A stretch of DNA of 64,000 bases. Origin: Muricoccus harenae. Lineage in GTDB: Bacteria > Pseudomonadota > Alphaproteobacteria > Acetobacterales > Acetobacteraceae. This document shows positions 34,936-47,725 of the stretch, one piece after another (the stretch's first letter is position 1; every line of letters starts with the position of its first letter). Both the position numbers and the translations under genes were made by a program. Where the stretch lies: positions 62,001 to 126,000 of the forward strand of contig NZ_WWDL01000010.1 of NCBI RefSeq assembly GCF_009848505.1. The letters run 5' to 3'. The notes beneath the pieces were generated by a model. The model had not been told where the DNA came from. It saw only the letters and a list, made by a program, of their open reading frames with translations, and searched no databases.

Positions 34936-35619
34936 ATGACCTTCCTCGCCCGCCGTCCCCTTCATTCCTCCTCGCCCTGGTCCGCCCGCCCCCCGGCTGA
35001 GCCCCAGGGGGAGGAGGAGGTTTCGATCGGCCTGCTGCGGCACCACACCAAGAATGCGCTGCAGCGGGTGCTCTGCGAGGTGGCGAAGGTGCGGGGCCTG
35101 CAGGAGACGCGCGACGGCCGGCGGGTGATGCAGGAGCTGGAACGGCGGGTGATGCTCAGCTCCGCCCTGTCCAACGCGCTGTTCGGGATCACCCAGGCGC
35201 CGGGTTCCATGGAGGACCGCCTGCGCTCGGTCTGCGAGGCGACGATGGAGCTGATGGAGGACCCTGACCAGGTGCTGCGGCTGGAGGTGGTGGTGGAGGG
35301 CGAATGCCCGGCGCCGCTGCGCACCACCGTGTTCCGTGCGGCGCATGAGATGGTGGGGAATGCCGTGAAGCATGGACTGCACGCGCGCCTGATGGGCCAT
35401 GTCAACGTCCGGCTGGTGAGCGAGGCGGGTTGGACGCGGCTGGTCGTGGAGGATAACGGCTGGGGCTATGCCGGCGCGAGGGATGGCGGCGAGGGGCTGG
35501 GCCTGCTGCGGGCGCTTGCGGCGCTGCATGACGGCACGACCACGCTGCAGCGGATGCAGATGGGCAGCCAGGCCACGATGGAGCTGCTGCATGGGGTCCA
35601 GCCCGATTCGGTGGACTGA
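34936..35619 (+). CDS. Histidine-kinase-like protein without a sensor domain
   Basis: A 227-residue cytoplasmic protein from ATG 34936 (ATG 34900 also possible). An H-box like that of HisKA_2/HWE kinases, IGLLRHHTKNALQRVLCEV (H36/H37), is followed by a GHKL ATPase domain: N-box HEMVGNAVKHG (N142), G1 VVEDNGWGYAG, G2 GEGLGLLRALAALH. There is no transmembrane helix or PAS domain, so it must receive its signal from another protein; a phosphotransferase acting on a partner regulator is likely. It is divergent to the DUF6502 gene and shares its double palindrome. Confidence 0.8.
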   Translation: MTFLARRPLHSSSPWSARPPAEPQGEEEVSIGLLRHHTKNALQRVLCEVAKVRGLQETRDGRRVMQELERRVMLSSALSNALFGITQAPGSMEDRLRSVCEATMELMEDPDQVLRLEVVVEGECPAPLRTTVFRAAHEMVGNAVKHGLHARLMGHVNVRLVSEAGWTRLVVEDNGWGYAGARDGGEGLGLLRALAALHDGTTTLQRMQMGSQATMELLHGVQPDSVD

Positions 35620-35693
35620 GGCGGGACGCGGCCCGCCCGATACCGCACTGCGGCATTCCGCTCTAACCTGCTGGCGGAATCGGAGGATGGGGC

Positions 35694-37085
35694 ATGTACG
35701 ACCTGGCCATCCGGGGCGGCACGGCCGTCCTGGGGAATGCGGTGGTCCGCTGCGACATCGGCATCTCCGGCGGCCGGATCGCCGCGGTCGCGGAGCGGAT
35801 CGAGGACGCGGCGCAGGTGATACCGGCGGATGGGTTGCTGGTGCTGCCCGGTGGCGTCGACACGCATTGCCATATCGAGGAGCCGCTGCCCGAGGGCGGC
35901 GTGCAGGAGGAGAGCTGGGAGAGCGCGTCCCGCTCGGCCTTCGCGGGCGGGACGACGACGGTCGTCGCGCATACGCCCCAGTTCAAGGGCGGTGGGTTGC
36001 TGGAGCAGCACCGGGCGGCGCGGGAGCGTGCGGCGCGCGGGATGCTGGACCACGGCTTCCACCAGATCGTGGCCGATCCGTCCGAGGCCGCGATGGCGGA
36101 GGTGCCGGCGCTGGTGGCGGATGGGGTGGGAAGCCTCAAGGCCTTCCTGACCTATGATTCGCTGCATCTGGACGATGCCGGCTTCCTGACGGTGCTACAG
36201 GCCGCGCGGCAACATGGGCTGATGGTGCATGTGCATTGCGAGAACTTCGACGCCATCCGGCTCGCGACGCGCACGCTGATCGCGGCGGGGTGCACGGCGC
36301 CGAAGTACCATGCCGTGTCGCGTCCGCCGGTGGTGGAGCGGGAGGCGACGCATCGCGCCATCGCGCTGGCGGAGCTGGTGGGGCAGCCGATCCAGATCTT
36401 CCATGTCTCCTGCGCGGAGGTTGCGGAGGAGGTGGCGCGTGCCAAGGCGCGCGGCGTGAATGTGAGCGCGGAGACCTGCCCACAATATGTGACGCTGACC
36501 GCCGACGATATGGACCGGCCGGGTTTCGAGGGTGCGAAGTTCATGTGCAGCCCGGCGCCGCGAGGCGTGGAGGAGCATGGGCGGGTGTGGAACATGATCC
36601 GCCAGGGCGTGCTGGATGTGGTGACCTCCGACCATTGCGGGTTTTCCTTCGGGGGTGACCGCGGCAAGGCGAAGCACGGGCGGGATGCGCCCTTCGACGT
36701 GATCCCGAACGGAATTCCGGGGCTGGCGGCGCGGCTGCCGATCATGTTCTCGGAAGGTGTCTCCAAGGCGCGGATCGACCTGCCGACCTTCGTGAAGCTG
36801 GTGGCGGAGAATCCGGCGAAGGTCGCGGGGCTATATCCGCGCAAGGGGGAGATCGCGGTGGGAAGCGACGCCGACCTGGTGCTGTGGGATGCCGGTCGGC
36901 GGGTGACGATCACCAATGCACTGATGCAGCACGCCATCGACTACACGCCCTATGAGGGCATGGTGGTGACGGGTTGGCCCAGCGCGACCATCCGCCGGGG
37001 CGAGGTGGTGATGCGGGACGGGGCGGTGCTGGCACGGCCGGGCAGCGGGCAGTGGCTGCCACGGGGGCCCGGCGCGTCCCGGTGA
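35694..37085 (+). CDS. D-hydantoinase/dihydropyrimidinase
   Basis: A 463-residue amidohydrolase-superfamily enzyme. It hydrolyses cyclic diamides such as hydantoins or dihydropyrimidines. The binuclear zinc site is complete: H58 and H60 in GGVDTHCHIEEP, carbamylated K149 in GSLKAFLTY, H181 in HVHCEN, H237 in IFHVSC and D313 in TSDHCGFS. Natural substrate is uncertain: dihydropyrimidine, hydantoin or allantoin-like rings. ATG 35694 gives the usual YDLAIRGGTAV start. A fused 5-oxoprolinase follows after 117 bp, a typical arrangement for hydantoin or pyroglutamate use. Confidence 0.9.
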   Translation: MYDLAIRGGTAVLGNAVVRCDIGISGGRIAAVAERIEDAAQVIPADGLLVLPGGVDTHCHIEEPLPEGGVQEESWESASRSAFAGGTTTVVAHTPQFKGGGLLEQHRAARERAARGMLDHGFHQIVADPSEAAMAEVPALVADGVGSLKAFLTYDSLHLDDAGFLTVLQAARQHGLMVHVHCENFDAIRLATRTLIAAGCTAPKYHAVSRPPVVEREATHRAIALAELVGQPIQIFHVSCAEVAEEVARAKARGVNVSAETCPQYVTLTADDMDRPGFEGAKFMCSPAPRGVEEHGRVWNMIRQGVLDVVTSDHCGFSFGGDRGKAKHGRDAPFDVIPNGIPGLAARLPIMFSEGVSKARIDLPTFVKLVAENPAKVAGLYPRKGEIAVGSDADLVLWDAGRRVTITNALMQHAIDYTPYEGMVVTGWPSATIRRGEVVMRDGAVLARPGSGQWLPRGPGASR

Positions 37086-37202
37086 GGCTGGCGGGCTCGC
37101 GGCGGCGGGGCGGTTCCTGGGCCAGCCCCCTCGCGGGGTGGCACGCCGCGCGCTAGAGCATCACCTACTCAGCTTTCGATGCGCCGCAACAAGGGGTTCC
37201 GC

Positions 37203-40868
<3,666 letters not shown>

Positions 40869-40896
40869 GCAACGGCCGCTGTTGTTTTGGTGGCCC

Positions 40897-41127
40897 CCGG
40901 AGGCTCTGCCTCCGGACCTCCGCCTGGATGGCGGCGGCCACCCCGGACCCCGCGTTCAGTTTTTCAGGGGAAGGATGTCGGCTGTGGCGCCGCAGGCAGA
41001 TTTTTCAGGTGGCTCGGGCTGAAAGATCGGTCGCCTGAGGTCATAGACCTCAGGCGCACCAACAGATCGCGGGGCCCGGGAAGCCCGTCGGCTCCCCGGC
41101 GGAAGGTGTGGGAGGCCGCGCCTCCCA
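40897..41127. repeat. Cluster of three intergenic hairpins
   Basis: The 364-bp gap 40869-41232 has no gene. It holds hairpins with arms 40897-40904/40908-40915 (loop TCT), 41032-41041/41047-41056 (CGCCTGAGGT and its complement) and 41109-41116/41120-41127. The first is of the same GGCTCTGCC type as one at 56891, and both are followed by CCTCCGCC. They lie after the oxoprolinase stop and before a convergent gene. Confidence 0.65.
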
Positions 41128-41232
41128 GAGGCCGCCGCGACAACAGATCGGATCATGCGCGCCGGTGTCAGGCGATGGGTCCCGCCACCTCCTGACCGTT
41201 CTGCATCACGCCTTGCCTCGTGGAGGCGCCTT

Positions 41233-42540
41233 CTATTCAGCCGCCATCATGGCGGGACGTGCCTCTGGCATGGCGGGTCCCATCCCATGGCGGTGCAGCC
41301 AGGACATGACGTGGAAGACGGCCTTGAAGGAGAGGATCGGCAGCACCGCGCGTGGATCACCGAAGCGGCCGCCGGCAAGGTTGCCGGCGAGCATGTTGAT
41401 GATGCCGTCCCGCATCCAAAGCGTGTTCTTCGGCGCCATGAAGAGGCTACGCATCACCGGGTCGTTGATGCGGTAGATGAGCCAGCCGATGCGGTCCATG
41501 GCGCGGGCGAGTTCCTGGTTCGTCGCGCGGCAGGCGGCGGCGCCGCGCACCGGGTCCTCCAGCCAGAGGTCGGCGGCCTGGGCGCCGAGTTCGCCAGCGG
41601 TCATGGCCATCAGCACGCCCGTCGAGAACATCGGGTCCACGAAGCCGAAGGCGTCGCCGATCATCAGATAGCCTTCGCCGGAGCCCGAGGTGGCGCGGTA
41701 GGAGTAATTGGCGGTGCTATAGATCTCCGAGGTCATCTCAGCGTTGCGGGTGCGGGCGGAGACGGTGGGGCTGCTGGCGATGCGTTGGAGAAAGAGTTCC
41801 TTCGCGCTGCCCTTGCGGCCCTTCCAGGCGGATTGGTTGCCGACGAAGCCGATGCTCATCACATCGCCCGGTAGCGGAATGAGCCAGAACCAGCCGTCCT
41901 CGGCGAGGTGGATGGAGATGTAGCCGTCCAGCTCACCTTCGCGCCGCTCCACGCCGGTGAAGTGCGCATACATGGCGGCGGTGTTGTTGTGCTTGTTCGA
42001 TTCCTTCAGGCGCAGCTTGCCGGCGAGGAAGGTGTCGCGGCCGGAGGCGTCCAGTACGAAGCGAGGGCGGAAGGTGAGGTCCACGCCTTCCTTGGTGCGC
42101 GCCTTGACCGTCGCGCGTTCGCCGCTGGCACCGAAGGTGATGTCGGTGACGCGGGTTTCCTCGAGCGTCCTGGCGCCGAGGCGGTCGGCATTGGCGAAGA
42201 GGGCGGCATCGAAATCCGAGCGGCGGACCTGCCAGGAATGGGTGCGGGCCTTGTTCAGCGCCTGGGCGAAGGGAAAGGCGCAGGAGCGACCGGTGCGGTC
42301 AGAGACGAATTCGGCGCCTGGCTTGTGCACGCCCATGTCCCGGACCGCCTCGAGCATGCCGAGGCGCTCCAGGATGTCGAGGTTCCGCGGGAGCAGGCTT
42401 TCGCCGATGTGGAAGCGCGGATGCGCCTCCTTCTCGATCAGCACCACGTCCCGGCCGGCCTTGGCCAGCAGGGCGGCGGCGGTGGAGCCGGCGGGTCCGC
42501 CGCCGACGACGAGGACATCGGGTGAGGCGCTCTGTTCCAT
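41233..42540 (-). CDS. Flavin-dependent halogenase-family oxidoreductase
   Basis: A 435-residue FAD monooxygenase-fold protein. FAD binding: DVLVVGGGPAGSTAAALLAKAG (8-29), GDAFGFVDPMFSTGV near the C-terminus. It also carries the two halogenase marks: WxWxIP as W217-F-W-L-I-P222, and a lysine K73 (GVHKPGAEF) near the position that forms the chloramine in phenol and pyrrole halogenases, following FHIGESLLPRNLDILERLG. Members may halogenate a carrier-bound or free aromatic substrate, but many relatives are dehydrogenases, so activity is unproven. A flavin reductase is not adjacent. The next gene is another FAD enzyme 45 bp upstream on the same strand. Confidence 0.75.
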   Translation of the reverse strand: MEQSASPDVLVVGGGPAGSTAAALLAKAGRDVVLIEKEAHPRFHIGESLLPRNLDILERLGMLEAVRDMGVHKPGAEFVSDRTGRSCAFPFAQALNKARTHSWQVRRSDFDAALFANADRLGARTLEETRVTDITFGASGERATVKARTKEGVDLTFRPRFVLDASGRDTFLAGKLRLKESNKHNNTAAMYAHFTGVERREGELDGYISIHLAEDGWFWLIPLPGDVMSIGFVGNQSAWKGRKGSAKELFLQRIASSPTVSARTRNAEMTSEIYSTANYSYRATSGSGEGYLMIGDAFGFVDPMFSTGVLMAMTAGELGAQAADLWLEDPVRGAAACRATNQELARAMDRIGWLIYRINDPVMRSLFMAPKNTLWMRDGIINMLAGNLAGGRFGDPRAVLPILSFKAVFHVMSWLHRHGMGPAMPEARPAMMAAE

Positions 42541-42585
42541 GAGGGGAAGATTTCCGCCCCGGGCGGGGACGGGTCAAGCGGTTCG

Positions 42586-43926
42586 TCAGATCATCCCCGG
42601 CTCGCGGATGGGGGAGCCGTCGATCAGGCGATCGAGCTTGAAGGGCGTGGGGTCCACGATGGGGGGCGTGCCCAGAATCAGGTCGGCCGCGAGGCGGCCG
42701 GCGCCGGGGCCGATGCCGAAGCCATGGCCGCTATAGCCGGTGGAGAGGAAAAGGCCCGGCAGGGCGTCTATCGGGGCGATCACGGGGACGGCGTCCGGGG
42801 TGGAATCGATCCAGCCGCCCCAGGTGGCCGCCGCCTTCGTGCCGGCGAGGGCGGGCCAGGACTTCGCCAGCTGGGCGAGGCCGGGACCCTCGACTCCGGG
42901 GCTCGGCGCGGGATCGAGGACGCGCATGTCCTCACGCTCGAACATGGTGGGGCGGTCGAAGGACCAGTTACCCGCCCAGGCGTCCGGGCCACGAAAGAAA
43001 GACCTTCCGGCGCCGAAGGAGACGCTGTTCCAGCGGCTGATGAGGGTGGGCCAGAACTTGCGGGCGTGGCGGATGCCGTTGGGCGTGACCTCGATCCGGC
43101 CGCGGTTGTTGGCGGCGACGATGTAGCCGCCATTGGCGCGGCGGCCGATGGTGATGTCAGGCGTGTTGATGCCGCCTTCCGTCACCGAGGGCGCGGGCTC
43201 GGTGAGGAAGACGGTGGAGCGTACGCTGGTCTGCGGCAGGTCCACGCCGTGACGGCGGAGGAACATGGAGGACCAGGCGCCGCCGGCGAGCAGGACTGAC
43301 GCGGCGCGGATGGTGCCGCGCTCGGTGACGACGCCGCTGACGCGGCCGGCGGTGATGTCCAGCCCGCGCACGGCGCAGCGCTGGTGGATGGTGGCGCCGA
43401 GGCGGCGGGCGGCTTCGGCGAGGGCGGGGACCGCCTTGAACGGATTGGCCATGCCGTCCCGCGGGGAGGCGACGCCGCCGATCCAGGCGCCGTCATTGCC
43501 GGGGGTGGCGGCGCGGGCTTCGGCGGCGGTGAGCATCCGGCTATGGGCCTGGTATTGCCGGGCCATGGACACCCAGGATTCCCACTTGGCCATGTCGGCC
43601 TGGCTGCGGGTGACATAGACGAGGCCGGTGCGGCGGAAGCCGTAATCGGCGCCGGTTTCGGCGGCGAGGTTGGCCCAGATCTCCACGCTGCGTTGGACGA
43701 GGGGGATTTCGCGCTCATCGCGGTTCTGCACGCGGCACCAGCCCCAGTTGCGGCTGGATTGCTCGGCGGCGATGGCGCCCTTTTCCAGGATGGCGACGCG
43801 GCGTCCGGCCTTGGCGAGGAAATAAGCGGCGGCCACCCCGGCAATGCCGCCGCCGATCACGGCGACATCCACCTCCGCCGGAAGCGCGGCGTCGTCCTGC
43901 ACGCGGTCGATGGGGGGGATGGCCAT
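42586..43926 (-). CDS. FAD-dependent amine/amino-acid oxidoreductase, DadA-like
   Basis: A 446-residue flavoprotein of the DAO superfamily. VDVAVIGGGIAGVAAAYFLAKAGRRVAILEKG (about 18-49) binds FAD; EQSSRNWGWCRVQNRDEREIPL is a sub-family signature with Trp; the C-terminus has LSTGYSGHGFGIGPGAGRLAADLILG. It probably oxidises a D-amino acid, sarcosine or another secondary amine to an imine. ATG 43926 gives MAIPPIDRV. It sits between the asparaginase operon and the halogenase-family gene on the same strand, which hints at amino-acid-related metabolism in the cluster. Confidence 0.85.
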   Translation of the reverse strand: MAIPPIDRVQDDAALPAEVDVAVIGGGIAGVAAAYFLAKAGRRVAILEKGAIAAEQSSRNWGWCRVQNRDEREIPLVQRSVEIWANLAAETGADYGFRRTGLVYVTRSQADMAKWESWVSMARQYQAHSRMLTAAEARAATPGNDGAWIGGVASPRDGMANPFKAVPALAEAARRLGATIHQRCAVRGLDITAGRVSGVVTERGTIRAASVLLAGGAWSSMFLRRHGVDLPQTSVRSTVFLTEPAPSVTEGGINTPDITIGRRANGGYIVAANNRGRIEVTPNGIRHARKFWPTLISRWNSVSFGAGRSFFRGPDAWAGNWSFDRPTMFEREDMRVLDPAPSPGVEGPGLAQLAKSWPALAGTKAAATWGGWIDSTPDAVPVIAPIDALPGLFLSTGYSGHGFGIGPGAGRLAADLILGTPPIVDPTPFKLDRLIDGSPIREPGMI

Positions 43927-43994
43927 GATTGGGACTCCGGGGAAACCAGAATCATGGCCCACCCTTCCTGGCGGGCAAAGCCGCCGGGCTTCGC

Positions 43995-44987
43995 TCAGGC
44001 TAGCGGCAGCGCCGCGACCTCACCCACGATGCGGTTGTTGCTGTCCAGCACTGGCGCCTCCACCGCTCGCGCCAGCTCGGCCGCGCGGTCGGGCGGGAGG
44101 AGGCCGAGGCGGCCGAGCACGGTGGAGAAGACCGCCATCTTCCCGCGCGAGGCGCCGTCCAGGATCTTCACGGCGATGCCGAGGCCGCGCTCCGGCACGA
44201 AGCCGATGACGAAGCCTTCCGCGCCCTCCTTCAGCACGACTCGGCCTTCGGTGGCGGCGACGATCTTCGAGGTGGGACGGTTGCGGCCGGAGACATGGTC
44301 CGGGTGCTCGCGCAGGGCGGCGAGGAGGCGGCGGATGGCGGCCTCGCGCTTCAGGTCGGAGACGGCGAGGGCGGCGTAGCGGGCCGCGGCGCGGGCGGCA
44401 TCCGTCATGGTCAGGGCAAGGGCGGGAAGGCCGCATCCATCGGTGCCGCGCGGCAGGGCCGTGGCGTCATGGCCGATGAGTTCGGACAGGCCGGCAAGCC
44501 AGTGTTGCTGGGCGGGATGGTCAGGGCGTTCGTAGCCATCCGGCGTGCCGAAGGCCTGGGCGGCGGCGAGGAAGCCGCAATGCTTGCCCGAGCAGTTGTG
44601 GAAGGCGCGGCGCTTGCCGCCGGCGCGCACCGCATCGGCCATGTCGCCTTCGCCCATGGGGAGCGCGGGGCCGCAGACCAGGACGGATTCGGGGCGGCCC
44701 ATCCGGGCGAGCCAGGTTTCCACCATGGCGACCTGGAAGGGCTCGGCGCGGTGGGAGGCGCAGGCGAGGGCGAGATGGGCGGAATCGAGCCCGTCGGCCG
44801 CGCCGCTTTCCACCAGGGAAAGCGCCTGGAAGGGCTTGAGGGAGGAGCGGGGGAAGGTGAGGAGGTCCGCGTCGCCCCAGGCATGGAGCAGGCGGCCATC
44901 GGCATCGGCCACCACGGCGACGCCATGGTGGAGGCTTTCGGTCACGCCGTTGCGGCGGATCTCGACCATCGGGTTGGGGAGGTTCAT
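43995..44987 (-). CDS. Asparaginase, ReAV-type (asparaginase II family)
   Basis: A 330-residue cytoplasmic hydrolase of the asparaginase class first described in Rhizobium etli. Its Ser-Lys pair is seen at SSLKPFQ (48-54), and the metal-site Cys/Lys/Asp residues at NCSGKHCGFL (131-140) and RGTDGCGLPAL (180-190). It deamidates L-asparagine to aspartate and ammonia. Start 44987 overlaps the glycosyltransferase stop by four bases, so it is the last gene of a coupled three-gene unit. The partners do not explain it functionally. Confidence 0.88.
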   Translation of the reverse strand: MNLPNPMVEIRRNGVTESLHHGVAVVADADGRLLHAWGDADLLTFPRSSLKPFQALSLVESGAADGLDSAHLALACASHRAEPFQVAMVETWLARMGRPESVLVCGPALPMGEGDMADAVRAGGKRRAFHNCSGKHCGFLAAAQAFGTPDGYERPDHPAQQHWLAGLSELIGHDATALPRGTDGCGLPALALTMTDAARAAARYAALAVSDLKREAAIRRLLAALREHPDHVSGRNRPTSKIVAATEGRVVLKEGAEGFVIGFVPERGLGIAVKILDGASRGKMAVFSTVLGRLGLLPPDRAAELARAVEAPVLDSNNRIVGEVAALPLA

Positions 44988-45742
44988 GCGCGGCTTCTCC
45001 GCCAGAGCAGCGCCGGGAGGCGCCAGAGGAAGCCGAACACCAGCCTCGTGTGCATGCCGGTGAGCAGCAGGTTGTCGCGGCCGTAACGGAAGTGGGAGAC
45101 GCCGCCCTCGGCGGGGGCGAAGTAGCGCACGGCGGCGGGGATGTTGCAGGCAGGCACGCCGCGCCAGGCGAGGCGGACGGCGGCCTCGGCGTCGAAGTCG
45201 TAGCGGCGCATGAACTGGGTGCGGCGCATCACTTCGAGCAGCGGGGCGATGGGGTAGATGCGGAAGCCGTAGAGGCTATCGGCGATCGGCTCGCCACCGC
45301 GGGTGCACCAGAGGGTTTCCAGGCCGGTCCACCAGTTGGAGATCCGACGGCCGCGTACGCGGAGCCTCGGGGCCTCGGGGCCGAAGACGGGGGTGCCGAG
45401 GATCATTGCCTCCGGATGGGCGGCGGAGGCGGACATGAAGTCGGCGATGCGGTCGGCGGGGTGCTGGCCATCGGCATCCATGGCGAGGGCATGGGTGAAG
45501 CCGGCGCTGGCCGCGGCTTCGAAGGCGTCATGCAGGGCGGCGCCCTTGCCGCCGTTGGACGGGCGCTCGATCAGGCGGAAGCCGGGATCCTGAATGGCAC
45601 GGAGCGGTGCGGCGGATCCGTCGGTGCTGCCATCCACCACCACCCAGACCACGGGCCAGGCGGCGCGCGCGGCCGCCACAGTCTCCGCAAGGCGCGGGCC
45701 GGTGTTGTAGCTGGGGATGACGACGAGATGAGTGCGGCTCAA
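44984..45742 (-). CDS. Glycosyltransferase family 2
   Basis: A 252-residue GT-A-fold glycosyltransferase. LVVIPSYNTG at the N-terminus, then NGGKGAALHDAFEAA, and the metal-binding DxD as MDADGQHP (about 89-96). It transfers a sugar from a nucleotide donor to lipid or polysaccharide; a single C-terminal hydrophobic stretch suggests membrane association. It overlaps plsC at one end and the asparaginase gene at the other, each by four bases. GT2 next to an acyltransferase is common in outer-membrane lipid and aryl-polyene clusters. Confidence 0.88.
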   Translation of the reverse strand: MSRTHLVVIPSYNTGPRLAETVAAARAAWPVVWVVVDGSTDGSAAPLRAIQDPGFRLIERPSNGGKGAALHDAFEAAASAGFTHALAMDADGQHPADRIADFMSASAAHPEAMILGTPVFGPEAPRLRVRGRRISNWWTGLETLWCTRGGEPIADSLYGFRIYPIAPLLEVMRRTQFMRRYDFDAEAAVRLAWRGVPACNIPAAVRYFAPAEGGVSHFRYGRDNLLLTGMHTRLVFGFLWRLPALLWRRSRA

Positions 45743-46458
45743 CGCAGCGCCTTCCCCAGGGCGGCGGCATATCGCGGGCGCAGGTTCGCGGCGAAGGCTT
45801 CGGCGGAGCCCTGGACGGTCACGCGCTCGCCCAGCCAGGCGCGGTAGTGCAGCGGGAAGTCGGGGCGGCGCCAGATCGGCCAGCCCTTCCCGAGATAGCG
45901 GGTGTTGCTCTCGATGAAGACGGGCTGCACCGGGACGCCGGCACGTCGGGCGATGAGGGCGAAGCCCGGGTGGAAAGGGCCGATGCAGCCATCGGAGGAT
46001 CGCGTGCCTTCCGGGAAGACGAGGAGGTTGGCGCCGGCCCGCAGCTCCTCGGCCGCGCGGCGGATGACCGGGAGGCCGGCATCATTGGGAATGTAGCCCG
46101 CCATTCGCGCGCCGCCGAGAGCCGGTTTCCGCTCCAGCCCCGCCTTCATGATGCAGACGGCATCGGGCAGGTGGGAGGCGACCAGCATCACGTCGATGAG
46201 GGAAAGGTGGTTGGGCGCCACCACCAGGCCGCGCGCCTCGCGCAGCGGCTCCAGGGCCGTGAGGTCCAGCCGGACGAGGTCCGCGTGCTGCATGAGGCGG
46301 AGCAGGAAGCGGAAGCCGGCGCTGATGGCCCGACGGCCGATGGGGCGGCCGAGACGCGGTGGAAGGACAAAGGAGAGGGGGAAGGCGAGGAGGGACCAGC
46401 CAAGGAAGACACCACCGAGGGCCGCCAGCACCCCGTAGAAGGCCAGCGTGTCCCGCAT
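45739..46458 (-). CDS. 1-acylglycerol-3-phosphate acyltransferase, PlsC family
   Basis: A 239-residue membrane acyltransferase. The catalytic HX4D is present as NHLSLID, with the second block VFPEGTRSSDG (substrate-binding), and two hydrophobic helices at the N-terminus (LAFYGVLAALGGVFLGWSLLAFPLSFVL). It acylates a lysophosphatidic-acid-type or other hydroxy lipid acceptor. ATG 46458 is the first sensible start; longer readings are Pro/Arg-rich. It is the first gene of the plsC-GT2-asparaginase unit, and the 154-bp gap before it shows no specific site. Confidence 0.85.
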   Translation of the reverse strand: MRDTLAFYGVLAALGGVFLGWSLLAFPLSFVLPPRLGRPIGRRAISAGFRFLLRLMQHADLVRLDLTALEPLREARGLVVAPNHLSLIDVMLVASHLPDAVCIMKAGLERKPALGGARMAGYIPNDAGLPVIRRAAEELRAGANLLVFPEGTRSSDGCIGPFHPGFALIARRAGVPVQPVFIESNTRYLGKGWPIWRRPDFPLHYRAWLGERVTVQGSAEAFAANLRPRYAAALGKALR

Positions 46459-46612
46459 GCGGCGGGGCCGGTCGGCCCTGGACAGGGGGGGGCGGCCCGG
46501 CGGGGCGGCTGAATGCGGCGTCGGCAATGAGTCCCCTCTCCGGCCGGGCGGACCGCCGCGGGGCCCGGCTCCGTTCTGTTTGAGGGAAGATAGCGGCAAT
46601 GCCGGGGCGGCC

Positions 46613-47611
46613 CTACCCCTCCAGCGCCAGCACCGCGAAAGATGCGAGCCAGTGCTCGCCCATGTAGTCGCCGGCGACATGAGGCAGGCCGGCATCGAGA
46701 TGGCGGGCGGCGGCGGCCTCCATCGGGGCGCGGCGCGGGTCCTGCGCCGGCAGGGCGGCGGCCAGGCGGCGCCAGCACCAGGCGCGGGAGAGGTTCAGCC
46801 CGTCCAGATGGGCGATCTTGCCGTCGCTGCGGTCAGAGACGGTCGCGGGAATGAAAAGGGTGGCGGGTTCGCCTTGCGCAATGCGCGGGAAGAAGGCGGC
46901 GAACCAGGGGGCGAAATCCTCTGGCGGGAGGAGGCGGGCCATGCAGGCGGCCTCGATAAGCGCGGAGGAGAGGAAATCGTCGCCGCTGGGTTCCCCCCAG
47001 GCGGGGCAGTCGCGGTCCGCGCCGTACCAGCGGAGGGCGGTGGTGCGGAGGAGGGGGAGGTCCTCCGCCATGTGGTCGGCGGCCATGAGGAGGCCGAAGG
47101 CGGTGTTGGGATGGGTGCCGACGCGCACCGGATAGGTGGCGATGGGCAGGAAGGCGCGGAAGCGTTGCGCGAAGGCGCTTGCGAGCGGGGCGAGGGTGCG
47201 GGCCCAGGGTTCCTCCTCATGGCGGGCGAGTTCGGCGGCCAGCGCCAGAAGCCAGCCCCAGCCATAGGGGCGCTCGAAGCCGCGCGTGCCTGGGGCCTGG
47301 AGATAGGCGGTTTCGGCGGCCACTGCCTCGGGCGTCAGGCGGCGGTGGAAGAGGGCGCGGATGGCCTGGGCGGGCGCCATGTCAGGAAAGCGGCGCAGTA
47401 GGCGAACCAGCATCCAGTAGCCATGGACGCAGGAATGCCAGTCGTAACTGCCGAAGAAGACGGGATGCAGGGCAGCGGGGGTGCGGGCGTCCTCCGGACC
47501 GTTCAGCACGTGGCCGGGCTTGTTCGGATACTCGCGCTCCACATGGCCGAGGGCGATGGCCGCGAGGCGGGCGGCGAGGGGCTCGGTAAGGCTGGGGAGG
47601 GAGCTGCTCAT
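46613..47611 (-). CDS. DUF2891-family protein
   Basis: A 332-residue protein of the DUF2891 family. PVFFGSYDWHSCVHGYWMLVRLLRRFPD (about 50-77) and GFERPYGWGWLLALAAEL are the conserved blocks; they look like an alpha/alpha-barrel helix pair with acid/His residues, suggesting a sugar-acting or metal-binding enzyme, but no activity is established. No signal peptide is visible. ATG 47611 is preferred; longer readings to 47680 add a less conserved stretch. It is divergent to the ribonucleotide reductase gene, with a 254-bp intergenic region that holds NrdR-box-like sites. Confidence 0.8.
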   Translation of the reverse strand: MSSSLPSLTEPLAARLAAIALGHVEREYPNKPGHVLNGPEDARTPAALHPVFFGSYDWHSCVHGYWMLVRLLRRFPDMAPAQAIRALFHRRLTPEAVAAETAYLQAPGTRGFERPYGWGWLLALAAELARHEEEPWARTLAPLASAFAQRFRAFLPIATYPVRVGTHPNTAFGLLMAADHMAEDLPLLRTTALRWYGADRDCPAWGEPSGDDFLSSALIEAACMARLLPPEDFAPWFAAFFPRIAQGEPATLFIPATVSDRSDGKIAHLDGLNLSRAWCWRRLAAALPAQDPRRAPMEAAAARHLDAGLPHVAGDYMGEHWLASFAVLALEG

Positions 47612-47725
47612 CGACTCAACTTTCAGTGCGGATCGGGTCGGACTCGGGGCGGCGAGGGGACGTTCGAGCCAGCAGGGCATGGGGTTCCGGCGCCTGCAAG
47701 GGTGGGTGTGATTCCGGGGGCGAAA

